From Verrucomicrobiia bacterium (GTDB lineage: Bacteria > Verrucomicrobiota > Verrucomicrobiia > Limisphaerales > JADLHS01), in NCBI GenBank assembly GCA_023953615.1, contig JAMLJH010000001.1, forward strand, positions 1,281,360-1,345,359: DNA of 64,000 nt, read 5' to 3'. Both the position numbers and the translations under genes were made by a program. This document shows positions 27,855 to 37,028 of this stretch, in pieces (positions within the stretch are counted from its first letter, which is position 1; each line of letters starts with the position of its first letter). Under the pieces are notes generated by a model. The model did not search any database and had not been told where the DNA came from. It was given only the letters and a program-made list of their open reading frames with translations.

Positions 27855-28433
27855 TTAATTGGGAAAAATCCGGATGCAATCTCCGGCCACCTCTATCTGC
27901 CAACCCGGACGCAACGCATGCACCAACTGCCGGAGCTGATCGAGCGTGGGGTAACTCGGACTTTCTCCAAAGCAACGGGCGTCATCAATCAAGACCACAT
28001 GGTCCGGCTGCCCCGGCTGGAAGATCGCGCGCAGTTCTTCGTTGACCGGCGTGTCGTGCAATCCACGCGCGGTGTCACCGCCGGAGTAATGGCCATCCAG
28101 CCAGAACAAAGCCGGCCCCGGGAGTTTGGCGACGACCTCCGCCAATTTGGTCGCGCTGTCGCCGTGAATCAGTTCCACATTCGGCACGCCTTTGAACCGT
28201 TCACAGACCTCGCGATAAAATTGGTCGGCGAGTTCGATGGAGAAAATTTTCTCAAATTCATTCCGCATGGCTGCGACCATGTCACCGTGACAGGTGCCGG
28301 TTTCCACCAGGTACTTCAAACCATATCGGCGCGCAAATTCCCTGACGACGGCCTGCTTTTGGGCGTGAGTCGGCAGTTTGACTCCGGGATTGAGCCAGCG
28401 GCTGACGCGTTGCCTTAATGTCTTTTTGCTCAT
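27855..28433 (-). CDS. class I SAM-dependent methyltransferase-like protein
   Basis: 192 residues. 'KYLVETGTCHGDMVAAM' is a SAM-binding motif I variant (E/DxGxxxG), 'IFSIELADQFYREVCERF' is motif II, and 'ALFWLDGHYSGGD' with 'HVVLIDDARCF' completes the fold. It resembles small methyltransferases of glycan clusters that are often annotated only as class I SAM methyltransferase. It is the first gene of the seven-gene - strand operon. No obvious promoter was identified upstream. Confidence 0.78.
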   Translation of the reverse strand: MSKKTLRQRVSRWLNPGVKLPTHAQKQAVVREFARRYGLKYLVETGTCHGDMVAAMRNEFEKIFSIELADQFYREVCERFKGVPNVELIHGDSATKLAEVVAKLPGPALFWLDGHYSGGDTARGLHDTPVNEELRAIFQPGQPDHVVLIDDARCFGESPSYPTLDQLRQLVHALRPGWQIEVAGDCIRIFPN

Positions 28434-28562
28434 AATTCAGCTCCAACCAAGCCAAAGAAAAATTTGTCGGACGCCAGTTTAGGATGGCAAGGCGTATCGG
28501 GAATGAAAGCCAATTTCACCAACGCATCGAAATGGGAGCATATTATGACCCCGCCTACGAAT
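28434..28562. other. short intergenic stretch upstream of the - strand glycan operon
   Basis: Probably contains the promoter of the - strand operon. No consensus hexamer pair is convincing. The composite palindrome begins directly to its right. Confidence 0.3.
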
Positions 28563-28728
28563 GGTAGCGGCAGGCATCCTGCCTGCCGTAAAGCCGGGCT
28601 TCCAGCCCGGCGGAAAAAGCATCGCCAGTAGCAGCATTGGAAAATTCGGGAAATCCTCTTCCGCCAGACGCCTCTTCAAGGCGGCAGAGATGCCGCCCTC
28701 CACGGCAGGCACGGATGCCTGCCACCAC
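28563..28728 (+). repeat. composite palindromic repeat, copy 1
   Basis: Four perfect short hairpins: GGCAGGC/GCCTGCC (28569-28587), GCCGGGC/GCCCGGC (28593-28611), GGCGGCA/TGCCGCC (28680-28697) and GGCAGGCA/TGCCTGCC (28704-28723). A unique spacer of about 70 bp separates the two pairs. Its reverse complement matches the layout and much of the sequence of the repeat at 29515-29685, so the two are inverted copies. It ends 7 bp before the O-methyltransferase stop codon and may serve as its terminator. Confidence 0.85.
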
Positions 28729-28735
28729 CGAAGCG

Positions 28736-29449
28736 TCATTTGCCCGCCGGCCAATCCACCCAGCCGGTGCCGGTCCAGTGTCCAAATGAGGTCAGGTCCA
28801 ATTTGGGTTCGGTGAGGTCATTCCAGATGCGCAACATCTTCCACTCACGGATGTCATCGAACATGACGATCGGGCCTTTGGGCAAACCGAGCTTGCGAAA
28901 GTTTTCGATGAACCGCTGTTCCATGACGCCATCCTTGGCCGCATCCACGAAAATGAAATCTGCCTGTTGGAAAACTTCGCGATATTTTTCCATCGTCGCA
29001 AAATCCTGCAGGTCGGCAATTTCCTGTTTCAGCCGGCCACCGGCAAAATCACTTTCGCGCAAAATGTTTGGTTTGATCTGTTGCCAGGGAATTACATCAA
29101 ACGTCGTCATCCGACCGTCGGCAGGCAGTTGCGAAATCATCGCCAGCGAGGCCATGCCTTGATAGGTGCCGATTTCCACCACGCTCCTGGCGCCAAGTTC
29201 AGCCACCAGCGCGGCCACCAAGCGATAATGTTCGCCCGGCCAATGATTCACCCCGGCACCAGCGCGTTGCGCCAGTTCGGTCAATTCCAGTTTTTGCGCC
29301 CGGGCGGCCACGCGCAACGCCAGACTCACCAGCCGTTCGTTAGGACGACTTTTCCAAACATCCGGCGGCAGGGTCATGGAATAAAGCCGGTGCTGGGTTG
29401 GCACCGGCGGCGGCAGGATCAGACCCAGCAACAGCTTGCGGATATTCAT
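28736..29449 (-). CDS. class I SAM-dependent O-methyltransferase-like protein
   Basis: 237 residues from ATG 29449. 'SVVEIGTYQGMASLAMI' is SAM motif I, 'MTTFDVIPWQQ' is motif II and 'QADFIFVDAAKDGVMEQRF' is the Asp-rich motif of family 3 O-methyltransferases. 'PIVMFDDIREWKMLRIW' carries the second metal-site-like Asp pair. It could methylate a sugar or small molecule of the adjacent glycan pathway. The gene is precisely bracketed by two inverted composite palindromic repeats. A TTG at 29467 is a weaker start. Confidence 0.82.
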   Translation of the reverse strand: MNIRKLLLGLILPPPVPTQHRLYSMTLPPDVWKSRPNERLVSLALRVAARAQKLELTELAQRAGAGVNHWPGEHYRLVAALVAELGARSVVEIGTYQGMASLAMISQLPADGRMTTFDVIPWQQIKPNILRESDFAGGRLKQEIADLQDFATMEKYREVFQQADFIFVDAAKDGVMEQRFIENFRKLGLPKGPIVMFDDIREWKMLRIWNDLTEPKLDLTSFGHWTGTGWVDWPAGK

Positions 29450-29514
29450 GTCGCGACAGAGTGACAATCCGTGCCGGAGCGCGTCAAAGTCTTTTTCGAA
29501 AGCGAACGCATAAC

Positions 29515-29685
29515 GGTAGCGTCAGGCATCCTTGCCTGACGTGGCGGGCGGCATCCGTGCCGCCCGGGAAAACCTCCGCCTTGATGAGTTGGCTCGAATG
29601 TTCCAAAACGCTTTGATTTTGTGGCGCTTCTTTCCGCCGGGCTGGAAGCCCGGCGCTACGGCAGGCACGGATGCCTGCCGCCACG
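29515..29685 (-). repeat. composite palindromic repeat, copy 2 (inverted)
   Basis: Four hairpins: GTCAGGC/GCCTGAC (29521-29540), GGGCGGCA/TGCCGCCC (29546-29565), GCCGGGC/GCCCGGC (29636-29654) and GGCAGGCA/TGCCTGCC (29660-29679). The right pair equals the reverse complement of the left pair of copy 1, including the flanking 'CTTTTTCCGCC'-like sequence and the adjoining TAC. The 70-bp middle also shows partial similarity. It lies 66 bp upstream of the O-methyltransferase start and 68 bp before the + strand SGNH-like gene, so the promoters of both must lie beside or within it. Confidence 0.85.
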
Positions 29686-29752
29686 ACCTGCCGCGTAATT
29701 TTGCATCGCTTGCGGCGGCGGAGTCGGTGTAAATTCGCCGCGTTGTGCTCAC

Positions 29753-30553
29753 ATGAACGGTTGCTCAACTCCAGCGCCCACCGCCGATCCAATCGCGCCG
29801 ATCTATTGCCTCGGCGACAGTCATGTGAGTTTTTTCGCAGGGGAGGATACGATTCAACCCGGCTGGCCGGAACGCGCGGGGGCCGGCTTACCGTGGTTTC
29901 GCGTCTTTCACCTCGGCCCGGTGCTGGCGTTCAATCTTTCCCGAACGGGTACGACCATGCGCGGGCGCGAACGGCTGTTTGAGGTCTTGGAACAAGTGGT
30001 TCCGTCCGGGGCGCGGGTATTATTGTGCTTCGGGGAAATTGATTGCCGCGCGCACATTCTGAAACAGGCTGCCAAACAAAAGGCGTCGGTGGAACAGACC
30101 GTGGCGAACTGCCTTGACGCTTATTTCCATGCGGTGCGGGAAGTTCAGGCGCGCGGGTTTGAAGTGATTGTTTACAACGCCGTCCCCACGCGTCTGAGCA
30201 CCCCGCGCCGGGCCAGGCGTGACGATGATTACGTCGCCGTCGGCTCATGGCGGGAGCGCAATGCCGCCGTTCGATTATTCAAAGCCGGGGCCAAGCGGCG
30301 CTGCCTGGACTGTGGCGCGAAGTTTTTGGAGAACTACTTCGGATTGGTGACGGCCAAGGACAAAACCGAGTCGTGGTTTTTCTTTGATGCCATCCACCTC
30401 TCGCAACGCGCGCTGCCGCTGACGCTTCGCGCGTTGGCAAAGTTGTATCCGGAAGCGGGTTATCCCGAGTTGCCATTGCCACAGCCGACGTGGATGGCGA
30501 AGGGTTTTGATCGCGCCGCCAAGCGGTTGCGCCGGTGGTTGAAGCTCACTTGA
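29753..30553 (+). CDS. SGNH-like putative esterase/acyltransferase (paralogue 2)
   Basis: 266 residues. 'IYCLGDSHVSFFAGED', 'VLLCFGEIDCRAHIL' and 'FFDAIHLSQRALPLTLRAL' reproduce the three SGNH blocks of the 26923-27843 product almost word for word, while the regions between differ strongly. No signal peptide, so it probably acts in the cytoplasm. The frame starts at ATG 29753. Its stop overlaps the stop of the opposite-strand ABC transporter by 8 bases. Confidence 0.72.
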   Translation: MNGCSTPAPTADPIAPIYCLGDSHVSFFAGEDTIQPGWPERAGAGLPWFRVFHLGPVLAFNLSRTGTTMRGRERLFEVLEQVVPSGARVLLCFGEIDCRAHILKQAAKQKASVEQTVANCLDAYFHAVREVQARGFEVIVYNAVPTRLSTPRRARRDDDYVAVGSWRERNAAVRLFKAGAKRRCLDCGAKFLENYFGLVTAKDKTESWFFFDAIHLSQRALPLTLRALAKLYPEAGYPELPLPQPTWMAKGFDRAAKRLRRWLKLT

Positions 30554-32396
30554 GTTGCTGCAATTCCAGCATGTGCTGAAAAATCTGATGCGTGCGCCCC
30601 AGCTCGGCTGGCGATCCGTCACCGGTAATCCGGCCGTTTTCGAAAACCAACACCCGCGTCGCCAGATTCAGGGAACTGAACCGGTGCGCGACCATGAAGG
30701 TGGTCCGCCCTTGCACCAGTTCCTGCAAGGCTTGTTGGACTTTTTGTTCGCTTTCCGAATCCAGAGCGTTCGTGGCTTCGTCCAAGATCAGAATGGGCGC
30801 ATCTTTCAAAAAGGCCCGCGCGATGGCGATGCGCTGGCGTTGGCCGCCGGACACCGTCGTGCCGCGTTCGCCAACCACGGTATTGTAACCTTGCGGCAGG
30901 GCTTCGATGAAATCCGCCGCAAAAGCTTTGCGTGCGGCCTCCCGCACTTCCGCGTCCGAAGCGGTCAATTTTCCGGCGCGAATGTTTTCCGCGATGCTGG
31001 CGTTGAACAGCACCGGCGTTTGCGGCACGAGCGCCATTCGTTTTCGCAATTCATTCTTATCCACCGTCCGCAGGTCCACGCCGCCCAGCGTCACCCGGCC
31101 TGTGGTGGGGTCGTAAAAGCGCGGGATGAGGGAAATAAACGTGGATTTCCCGGCGCCACTCGGTCCCACGAGCGCCACCACTTCGCCCGGTTGAAAACGA
31201 ACTTCTATTTCTCGCAACGCCGCCACGGGCGCGCGGTCGGTGGCGCGAAGCGGATAGGCAAAACCGACCTGCTCGAACGCGATCTCCTGATGCGTGGTGG
31301 GCAGCGGCAGCGGCTGAGCCGGCTGGGGCACGGTGTCCTCGGCATCCAACACTTGCTCCAATCGTTCCAGCGAAGCCGCCCCCATTTTCCAGACCGCGTT
31401 CAGGATGCTGAGTTTTTTGACCGGCTCGTACGCCATGAACAAAGCGGCGCCCATGGCGAGAAAGACCTTGAATTCCATGCCGTTGGTGAATCCGAAATAC
31501 AGTGCCGCCATGAAACCGCAGGCGGAGAGGAACTCGATCACCGGATTGACGAAGGCCTGATATTTCACCGTCTTCATCGAGAGCCGGAAAATTTTGCGAA
31601 CGCTGGCCGCAAATCGGGCGCTCAATTGAGGCTGCAAGTTGTAGGCCTGAATTTCCATCGGGGATTGCAACCCCTCGATCACAATCGCATTCAGCTCTCC
31701 CGTTTCCGCGGTCAATTGACGCGATTTCTTGATCAGGCGGCGCGCGATGATGCGGATGGGCACAATGCACAGCGGGATGCTGGTCAGCGTGATGAGCACG
31801 AAGAGCGCGCTGCGATTGGTGATGGCAAGATATAAAAGAAAACTTAACGAGCCGATCAAGGTGAATGGTTGCTTCAGCGCGTCCGTGCTCATCATCACCA
31901 CCACGTTCTTCAACTGCTCCGTGTCGGTCATCAGGCGCGCGGTGAGGTCGCCGGACTTGTGACGATGATAAAAGGCGAGCGGCAGTTCTTGCAGGCGTCG
32001 AAAGACTTCGGTGCGCAAGGTTTCCAACAGTTGAAAACCGGCGTGATTCAACCAGTAGCGGTTCAGGAACGCGGTCAGCCCGCGAAAGAAAAAGATGACG
32101 GGCAAACCCAGGCAGGCGACCAGTAACAACTGCCCCCGATAGTGTTCACCAAACAACCGCTGCGCCCATTTGATGACGACTTCGGTTTGCGAGTTTTGTG
32201 CGGACGGGTCGTTGAAGATCACCGGCGCCACCGTGTAGAGCATCATCGGCAAACCGAAACCACTGATCGCCGCGAACGCCAACCCCGCCAACACCCCACC
32301 AATAAAATGCCAGCGCGCGGGTTGCATATACCGCAGCAGGCGCCGATAGCGGCGCGAGGCGGAAGCGTTGCTGGATTGTGCTGGCTTTGATGTCAT
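30546..32396 (-). CDS. MsbA-like ABC exporter, fused permease and ATPase
   Basis: 616 residues. Six membrane helices in about 1-330 are followed by the nucleotide-binding domain, with Walker A 'GPSGAGKST', signature 'VSGGQRQRIAIARAF' and Walker B 'ILILDEATNALD'. 'FYHRHKSGDLTARLMTDTEQL' is the conserved cytoplasmic coupling segment of type IV exporters. Such half-transporters form dimers; MsbA flips lipid A-core from the inner to outer leaflet. The neighbouring LPS-type glycosyltransferases make lipid-linked glycan a likely substrate, though drug or peptide export cannot be excluded. Confidence 0.9.
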   Translation of the reverse strand: MTSKPAQSSNASASRRYRRLLRYMQPARWHFIGGVLAGLAFAAISGFGLPMMLYTVAPVIFNDPSAQNSQTEVVIKWAQRLFGEHYRGQLLLVACLGLPVIFFFRGLTAFLNRYWLNHAGFQLLETLRTEVFRRLQELPLAFYHRHKSGDLTARLMTDTEQLKNVVVMMSTDALKQPFTLIGSLSFLLYLAITNRSALFVLITLTSIPLCIVPIRIIARRLIKKSRQLTAETGELNAIVIEGLQSPMEIQAYNLQPQLSARFAASVRKIFRLSMKTVKYQAFVNPVIEFLSACGFMAALYFGFTNGMEFKVFLAMGAALFMAYEPVKKLSILNAVWKMGAASLERLEQVLDAEDTVPQPAQPLPLPTTHQEIAFEQVGFAYPLRATDRAPVAALREIEVRFQPGEVVALVGPSGAGKSTFISLIPRFYDPTTGRVTLGGVDLRTVDKNELRKRMALVPQTPVLFNASIAENIRAGKLTASDAEVREAARKAFAADFIEALPQGYNTVVGERGTTVSGGQRQRIAIARAFLKDAPILILDEATNALDSESEQKVQQALQELVQGRTTFMVAHRFSSLNLATRVLVFENGRITGDGSPAELGRTHQIFQHMLELQQLK

Positions 32397-32571
32397 CGGC
32401 GCAGGAAACCGTCGTTTTATCGTGCAGACGGTAAAACAGTGCCGGGCAGGCGGGAAGAATCTTTTTGTCGTTCACGCCAAAGCGGGTCGGCGCACCCGAT
32501 GGATGGCGGTTGGCGATGAGGCTGATTCTGAGCTTGCAGATTGGCGATGAAGGTGGCCCACTTAGCGGGTG

Positions 32572-33429
32572 ATGACACGGAAAATCCTTCTGGTAACCGG
32601 ATTGTGGCTCGGGCTGGTCGTCGGCTCGTTCGCGCAGGTTTCCGTCGAGATCACCATGGGCCAGGAGCATTTTCTTTCCGGGGAAACGATTCCGCTCACC
32701 GTGCGGATCGCCAACCGCTCCGGCCAAACGCTGCATTTGGGCGACGATTCCGATTGGCTGACATTCGCCGTGGCCTCGCGCACCGCCTATGTGGCGGAGA
32801 AAAATGGCGACGTGCCAGTGGAAGGAGCTTTCGAGTTAGGCTCAGGAAAAACGGCGTTGCGCCGGGTGACTTTGACTCCGTACTTCAATTTGCCTCATGC
32901 CGGACGTTATGAAGTCACGGCCAGCGTCCGGATCAAACAATGGGAAACCATGGTTGTTTCTCCGCCCAAGGCGTTTGAAATCATCAACGCCGCCAAAATT
33001 TGGTCGCAGGATTTCGGCATGCCGCCGGCGCCGGGAGTCACCAACGAAGTTCCCGAAGTGCGCCGTTATTCACTGGAACAGGCCAACTATCTGCGCGGCA
33101 AACTACGCCTCTACTTGCGCTTGATGGACGCCGAGAGCGATCACGCTTACAAGGTGATTCCCATTGGCGGCATGGTTTCATTCAGCAGTCCGGAAGCGCG
33201 CATTGACCGGACAAACCAACTGCATGTGTTGTATCAATTCGGCGCGCACTCCTACCTCTACACCGTGGTGACCCCCGAGGGCGAAATCGCCCAGCGCCAA
33301 ACTTACGACATCACGCAACACCGGCCGCGGTTGGTGTCGGATGAGAAAGGCGGGTTCGTTGTGGCGGGCGGTCAACGTCGCATCACCGATGGAGATATTC
33401 CGGCGCCTGTGCTGGAAACGGTTCCGTAA
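32572..33429 (+). CDS. secreted protein of unknown function
   Basis: A Sec signal peptide is clear ('KILLVTGLWLGLVVGSFAQ'). Residues 25-115 ('VSVEITMGQEHFLSGETIPL', 'VRIANRSGQTLHLGDDSDW') look like an immunoglobulin-like beta-sandwich of the kind that opens alpha-2-macroglobulin or DUF-type secreted proteins. The remaining half is beta-rich without recognised motifs. 285 residues from ATG 32572; a GTG one codon earlier is possible. It stands alone, divergent from the ABC exporter. Confidence 0.7.
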   Translation: MTRKILLVTGLWLGLVVGSFAQVSVEITMGQEHFLSGETIPLTVRIANRSGQTLHLGDDSDWLTFAVASRTAYVAEKNGDVPVEGAFELGSGKTALRRVTLTPYFNLPHAGRYEVTASVRIKQWETMVVSPPKAFEIINAAKIWSQDFGMPPAPGVTNEVPEVRRYSLEQANYLRGKLRLYLRLMDAESDHAYKVIPIGGMVSFSSPEARIDRTNQLHVLYQFGAHSYLYTVVTPEGEIAQRQTYDITQHRPRLVSDEKGGFVVAGGQRRITDGDIPAPVLETVP

Positions 33430-33486
33430 ATAATTACTTCCCGCGCCGGACGATTCTGGTTTTCCACGCGGTCTCCCAGCGGCCGA

Positions 33487-34503
33487 CTATTGCAAATCGT
33501 CGAGCGAGAGAGCCTGTTGTTGCACCTCGCGCACGATGGGTAACGCGCGTTGCAAAATGGCCTGCTCCGTCTGGCCGGGAAACGACTTCAAGATGACCCG
33601 GATGGCTGCCATCGGTTCACCATTGCGATCACGCAACGGTTGGATCACCGCCACGGTCTTTGCGTCTTTGCCGTAAAAAACCTCGCCCTTGGTGATCGCG
33701 CCGATTTCTGAAGCGCCGCCCGCCTGGCCCACTTCGTCTTCCTGATTGCTCGCGACAATACGCGGGGTGCCTGCGGCGTCGAGCGCGTAAATTTTCAGTC
33801 CGACCAGCCGTGAGTATTTTTTCAGCGTGCTGCGCAGAGTGGCTTGAACACGGGGTTCTTTGGGCGTGTATTCGATGCGCGTGTCGGCAAAGCGGCTCAT
33901 CGAGTCGGATTTGGTCCAGAACCCGATTTTCCCGTTCGCAAAGCTGGTGTCGGTGAGTTCCGGAATCACGGGCTGATCGTTGAGCCAGATCCGGATTTTA
34001 CTTTTCTGACACTGCACCTTTAACGCGTACCACACACCTTTCTCAATCGGCAGATTCGGGCCAATCGGCTGGCTGCGCAGTCCGCCCACCACTTTGTAAA
34101 AACGCAGGTTGCGGCCCAGGGCGCTCGCTCGCACCACATAAAAACTCTTTTCATCCTGGTAACGAAAAACCACCCCCGCCATTTGTTCGGCCACGCCTTC
34201 CACAATTTTGAAGCGGGTCGTCAATGTGAAATCGTCGAAGGACGCGCCGTCATAAACCAGAATGGGAAAGCGTTCGTCTTTTACATCCGCGCTGAGTTGC
34301 GCCAATACCACCTGATTGGTGGCCTCCGGAGTGGTCTCGCGCACGGCCCGCCACAATCCGGGTCCGCCTTCACCGACCACCACGCTGGTGAATCCCGGCG
34401 GAGTAACCTCGGCGTCGGGCGAACCCAAGTCCAGGGTCAGCTCCACTGCTCCCGCCGCTCCGATCAACCAGGTGCTGAGCAGCAGCCATTGCAACAACTT
34501 CAT
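33487..34503 (-). CDS. secreted LamG/DUF1080-like protein with Cache-like C-terminus
   Basis: ATG 34503 gives 338 residues starting with a signal peptide ('LLQWLLLSTWLIGAAGAVE'). Residues about 75-205 ('DDFTLTTRFKIVEGVAEQ', 'GVVFRYQDEKSFYVVRA', 'IRIWLNDQPVIPE') are a concanavalin-like beta-jellyroll resembling DUF1080. The C-terminal third ('GLKIYALDAAGTPRIVASN', 'IQPLRDRNGEPMAAIRVIL') resembles a single Cache sensory domain. This two-domain secreted layout is unusual to me. An earlier start at 34551 adds sixteen residues before the signal peptide. Confidence 0.65.
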   Translation of the reverse strand: MKLLQWLLLSTWLIGAAGAVELTLDLGSPDAEVTPPGFTSVVVGEGGPGLWRAVRETTPEATNQVVLAQLSADVKDERFPILVYDGASFDDFTLTTRFKIVEGVAEQMAGVVFRYQDEKSFYVVRASALGRNLRFYKVVGGLRSQPIGPNLPIEKGVWYALKVQCQKSKIRIWLNDQPVIPELTDTSFANGKIGFWTKSDSMSRFADTRIEYTPKEPRVQATLRSTLKKYSRLVGLKIYALDAAGTPRIVASNQEDEVGQAGGASEIGAITKGEVFYGKDAKTVAVIQPLRDRNGEPMAAIRVILKSFPGQTEQAILQRALPIVREVQQQALSLDDLQ

Positions 34504-34659
34504 TCGCGGCAGCCTTACAAACTCGAACCGGGCGGACAAGCAAATGTGCAACGCGCCGGGGGTTGATTCATTCCAGGCTCGCTTGTGAATTCACGGCTTA
34601 CTAAGCTGTTCGGGTGGTTCGGACGCCGCCTTGATGGGTTGCGTCTTGAACGTCGCAAC

Positions 34660-35400
34660 ATGAAAATCCTCGGCATCATACCAGCGCGATACGGCTCGAC
34701 CCGCTTTCCGGGCAAACCACTGCACCTCATTGCCGGCAAACCACTCATCCAGCACGTCGTGCAACAATGCCAGAAAGCCCGGTCGTTGAGCGAAGTGATG
34801 GTGGCGACGGATGACGCGCGCATTGCCGAAGTGGCGCAACAGTTTTGCCGGGTGGAAATGACCCGAGCGGATCACCCGAGCGGATCGGACCGCATCGCGG
34901 AAGTGGCGGAACGCCACGCGTGCGATGTGATCGTGAACATTCAGGGCGATGAACCGTTGCTGGATCCGGCCGTGGTGGACGCCGTGGCGGAAGCGGCGCG
35001 GGATTGCGAAATGACCACGGCCGCCACGCACATTCAAGACCCGGACGAATACGATAATGCGAACGTGGTGAAAGTCGTTGTCAACGCCCGTGGTCACGCC
35101 CTATATTTTTCCCGGCGTACGATTCCGTATCTGCGCGAAGCCGCCAGTCGTTCGATTCGTGAACAGTTGGCGGCGTTTCCTTTTATGAAGCACCTGGGCA
35201 TTTACGGTTTCCAACGCGACACGTTGCTGCGCCTGGTCCGGCTGCCGGTTTCGCCCCTGGAACAAGCCGAGAAATTGGAGCAGTTGCGCGCATTGGACCA
35301 CGGCATCCGGATCGCGGTGGTGCCGGTAAATTACGATAGTGTGGGCGTGGATACCCCGGAAGACGTGGCCCGGGTGGAGCACCAGTTGCGCGGCGCATGA
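34660..35400 (+). CDS. kdsB: 3-deoxy-manno-octulosonate cytidylyltransferase
   Basis: KdsB activates Kdo as CMP-Kdo for LPS inner core assembly. From ATG 34660 the protein begins 'MKILGIIPARYGSTRFPGKPL', the classic N-terminus with its CTP-binding Arg. 'VATDDARIAEVAQQF' and 'VNIQGDEPLLDP' are further signatures. 246 residues is standard. An upstream in-frame ATG at 34585 is rejected. It is 10 bp from pyrG, which supplies the CTP used in this reaction; the pair also occurs in chlamydiae. Confidence 0.97.
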   Translation: MKILGIIPARYGSTRFPGKPLHLIAGKPLIQHVVQQCQKARSLSEVMVATDDARIAEVAQQFCRVEMTRADHPSGSDRIAEVAERHACDVIVNIQGDEPLLDPAVVDAVAEAARDCEMTTAATHIQDPDEYDNANVVKVVVNARGHALYFSRRTIPYLREAASRSIREQLAAFPFMKHLGIYGFQRDTLLRLVRLPVSPLEQAEKLEQLRALDHGIRIAVVPVNYDSVGVDTPEDVARVEHQLRGA

Positions 35401-35410
35401 GATTTAAACT

Positions 35411-37024
35411 ATGAAATTTATTTTCATCACCGGTGGAGTCATCAGTTCCCTGGGCAAGGGATTAACCGCGGCCGCTCTCGGCACGCTGCTGGAAAATCGC
35501 GGCCACAAGGTCGCCATCCAGAAGTTTGATCCCTATCTCAACGTGGACCCCGGCACTATGTCGCCATATCAACACGGCGAAGTTTACGTGTTGGATGACG
35601 GCGCGGAAACGGACCTCGATCTGGGCCACTACGAACGGTTCACCAATACCAAACTATCCCGCCTGAACAGCCTGACCAGCGGCCAGGTTTATCAAACGGT
35701 ACTCAACAACGAGCGCGAGGGCATTTATCTCGGCAAAACGGTGCAGGTCATCCCGCACGTCACCGACGAAATCAAGCGCCGCATTCACGTGCTCGCCACT
35801 GATAGCAAGGCCGATATTGTGATTACCGAAGTGGGCGGCACCACGGGCGACATCGAAGGGCTGCCGTTCCTGGAGGCGATTCGCGAATTCGCGCTGGAAG
35901 CCGGTATCGGTAACACCTGTTTCATCCACGTCACCTACGTCCCGTACATTAAAGCCGCCGGTGAATTGAAAACCAAGCCCACGCAACAATCCGTCGCCAA
36001 ACTGCGCGAAATCGGCCTCTCGCCGCACCTGATGGTTTGCCGTTGCGAAAAACCGCTCGATAAGGAGTTGCGCCAGAAAATTTCGCTGTTTTGCAGCGTG
36101 CCGGTGGAAGCGGTGATTGAAGTGAAGGACGTGGATCATTCCATCTACGAACTGCCGCTGGTGTTGCAACGCGAACAGGCGGACGATCTGGTCTGCCGCG
36201 TCCTGCACCTGGATGGGCCGCCCGCCAAAATGGGGCACTGGCAGGAAATCATTCGGAAACTGATCGCGCCGCAATTTCGCGTGCGCATCGGGGTCGTCGG
36301 CAAATACATCGGCCTGCAGGACGCTTACAAATCAGTTTACGAAGCGTTGATCCATGGCGGCATCGGCAACGATTGCGGCGTGGAAATTGTGCGGATTGAC
36401 GCCGAGGAGATTGAGAAGGAAGGCGCGGAGAAGAAACTGAGCGGGCTGCACGGCATCTGTGTGCCGGGCGGATTCGGCGAGCGCGGCATTGAAGGATTGG
36501 TCAAAACGGCGAAGTTCGCCCGGGAAACCAAAGTGCCCTATCTCGGACTGTGTTTGGGCATGCAGATCGCCACCATTGAATTCGCCCGCAATGTGCTCAA
36601 GATGGAGAAAGCCCATTCCACGGAATTCAATCCCGACACCTCGCACGCGGTCATTGCGCTGCTCGACGCGCAACGCAAAGTAACCAAGAAAGGCGGCACG
36701 ATGCGCCTCGGCGCGCAGCCGTGCCAGTTGCAGGTCGGCTCGCTGGCCGCCAAGTTGTACGGCGCGTTCATGACCAACGAACGGCATCGGCATCGGTTTG
36801 AATTCAACAACGCCTTCCGTGAGAAATTTGAGAAAGGCGGCCTGGTATTCAGCGGATTGTCCCCGGACGGAAAATTGGTGGAGGTGATTGAATTGCCCGG
36901 ACATCCCTTCTATCTGGCCAGCCAGTTTCATCCCGAATTTCTCAGCAAACCGCACGAGCCGCATCCGCTGTTCAAGGGTTTCATCGCCGCCGCGCTCCAG
37001 CAGAGTCAGCCGCGCCCGCTGTGA
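35411..37024 (+). CDS. pyrG: CTP synthase
   Basis: 537 residues. The synthetase domain begins '[18 protein letters not shown]', with the P-loop-like 'SSLGKG'. The class I glutaminase domain has the nucleophile Cys in '[15 protein letters not shown]' and the His-Glu pair in 'QFHPEF'. The enzyme aminates UTP to CTP using glutamine and ATP. Start, length and all blocks are normal. It follows kdsB closely and is followed, after 4 bp, by a short ORF that begins the accessory island. Confidence 0.99.
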   Translation: MKFIFITGGVISSLGKGLTAAALGTLLENRGHKVAIQKFDPYLNVDPGTMSPYQHGEVYVLDDGAETDLDLGHYERFTNTKLSRLNSLTSGQVYQTVLNNEREGIYLGKTVQVIPHVTDEIKRRIHVLATDSKADIVITEVGGTTGDIEGLPFLEAIREFALEAGIGNTCFIHVTYVPYIKAAGELKTKPTQQSVAKLREIGLSPHLMVCRCEKPLDKELRQKISLFCSVPVEAVIEVKDVDHSIYELPLVLQREQADDLVCRVLHLDGPPAKMGHWQEIIRKLIAPQFRVRIGVVGKYIGLQDAYKSVYEALIHGGIGNDCGVEIVRIDAEEIEKEGAEKKLSGLHGICVPGGFGERGIEGLVKTAKFARETKVPYLGLCLGMQIATIEFARNVLKMEKAHSTEFNPDTSHAVIALLDAQRKVTKKGGTMRLGAQPCQLQVGSLAAKLYGAFMTNERHRHRFEFNNAFREKFEKGGLVFSGLSPDGKLVEVIELPGHPFYLASQFHPEFLSKPHEPHPLFKGFIAAALQQSQPRPL

Positions 37025-37028
37025 AAAC

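Noticed and set aside
27844..27975. 44-residue extension of the first SGNH-like protein
   Set aside because: It lies in the 3' end of the upstream methyltransferase gene, out of frame, and has no similarity to the paralogue's N-terminus.
28479..28754. ORF across the composite palindrome downstream of the O-methyltransferase
   Set aside because: Open only because of the repeat; encodes palindromic-repeat-derived peptide with no family features.
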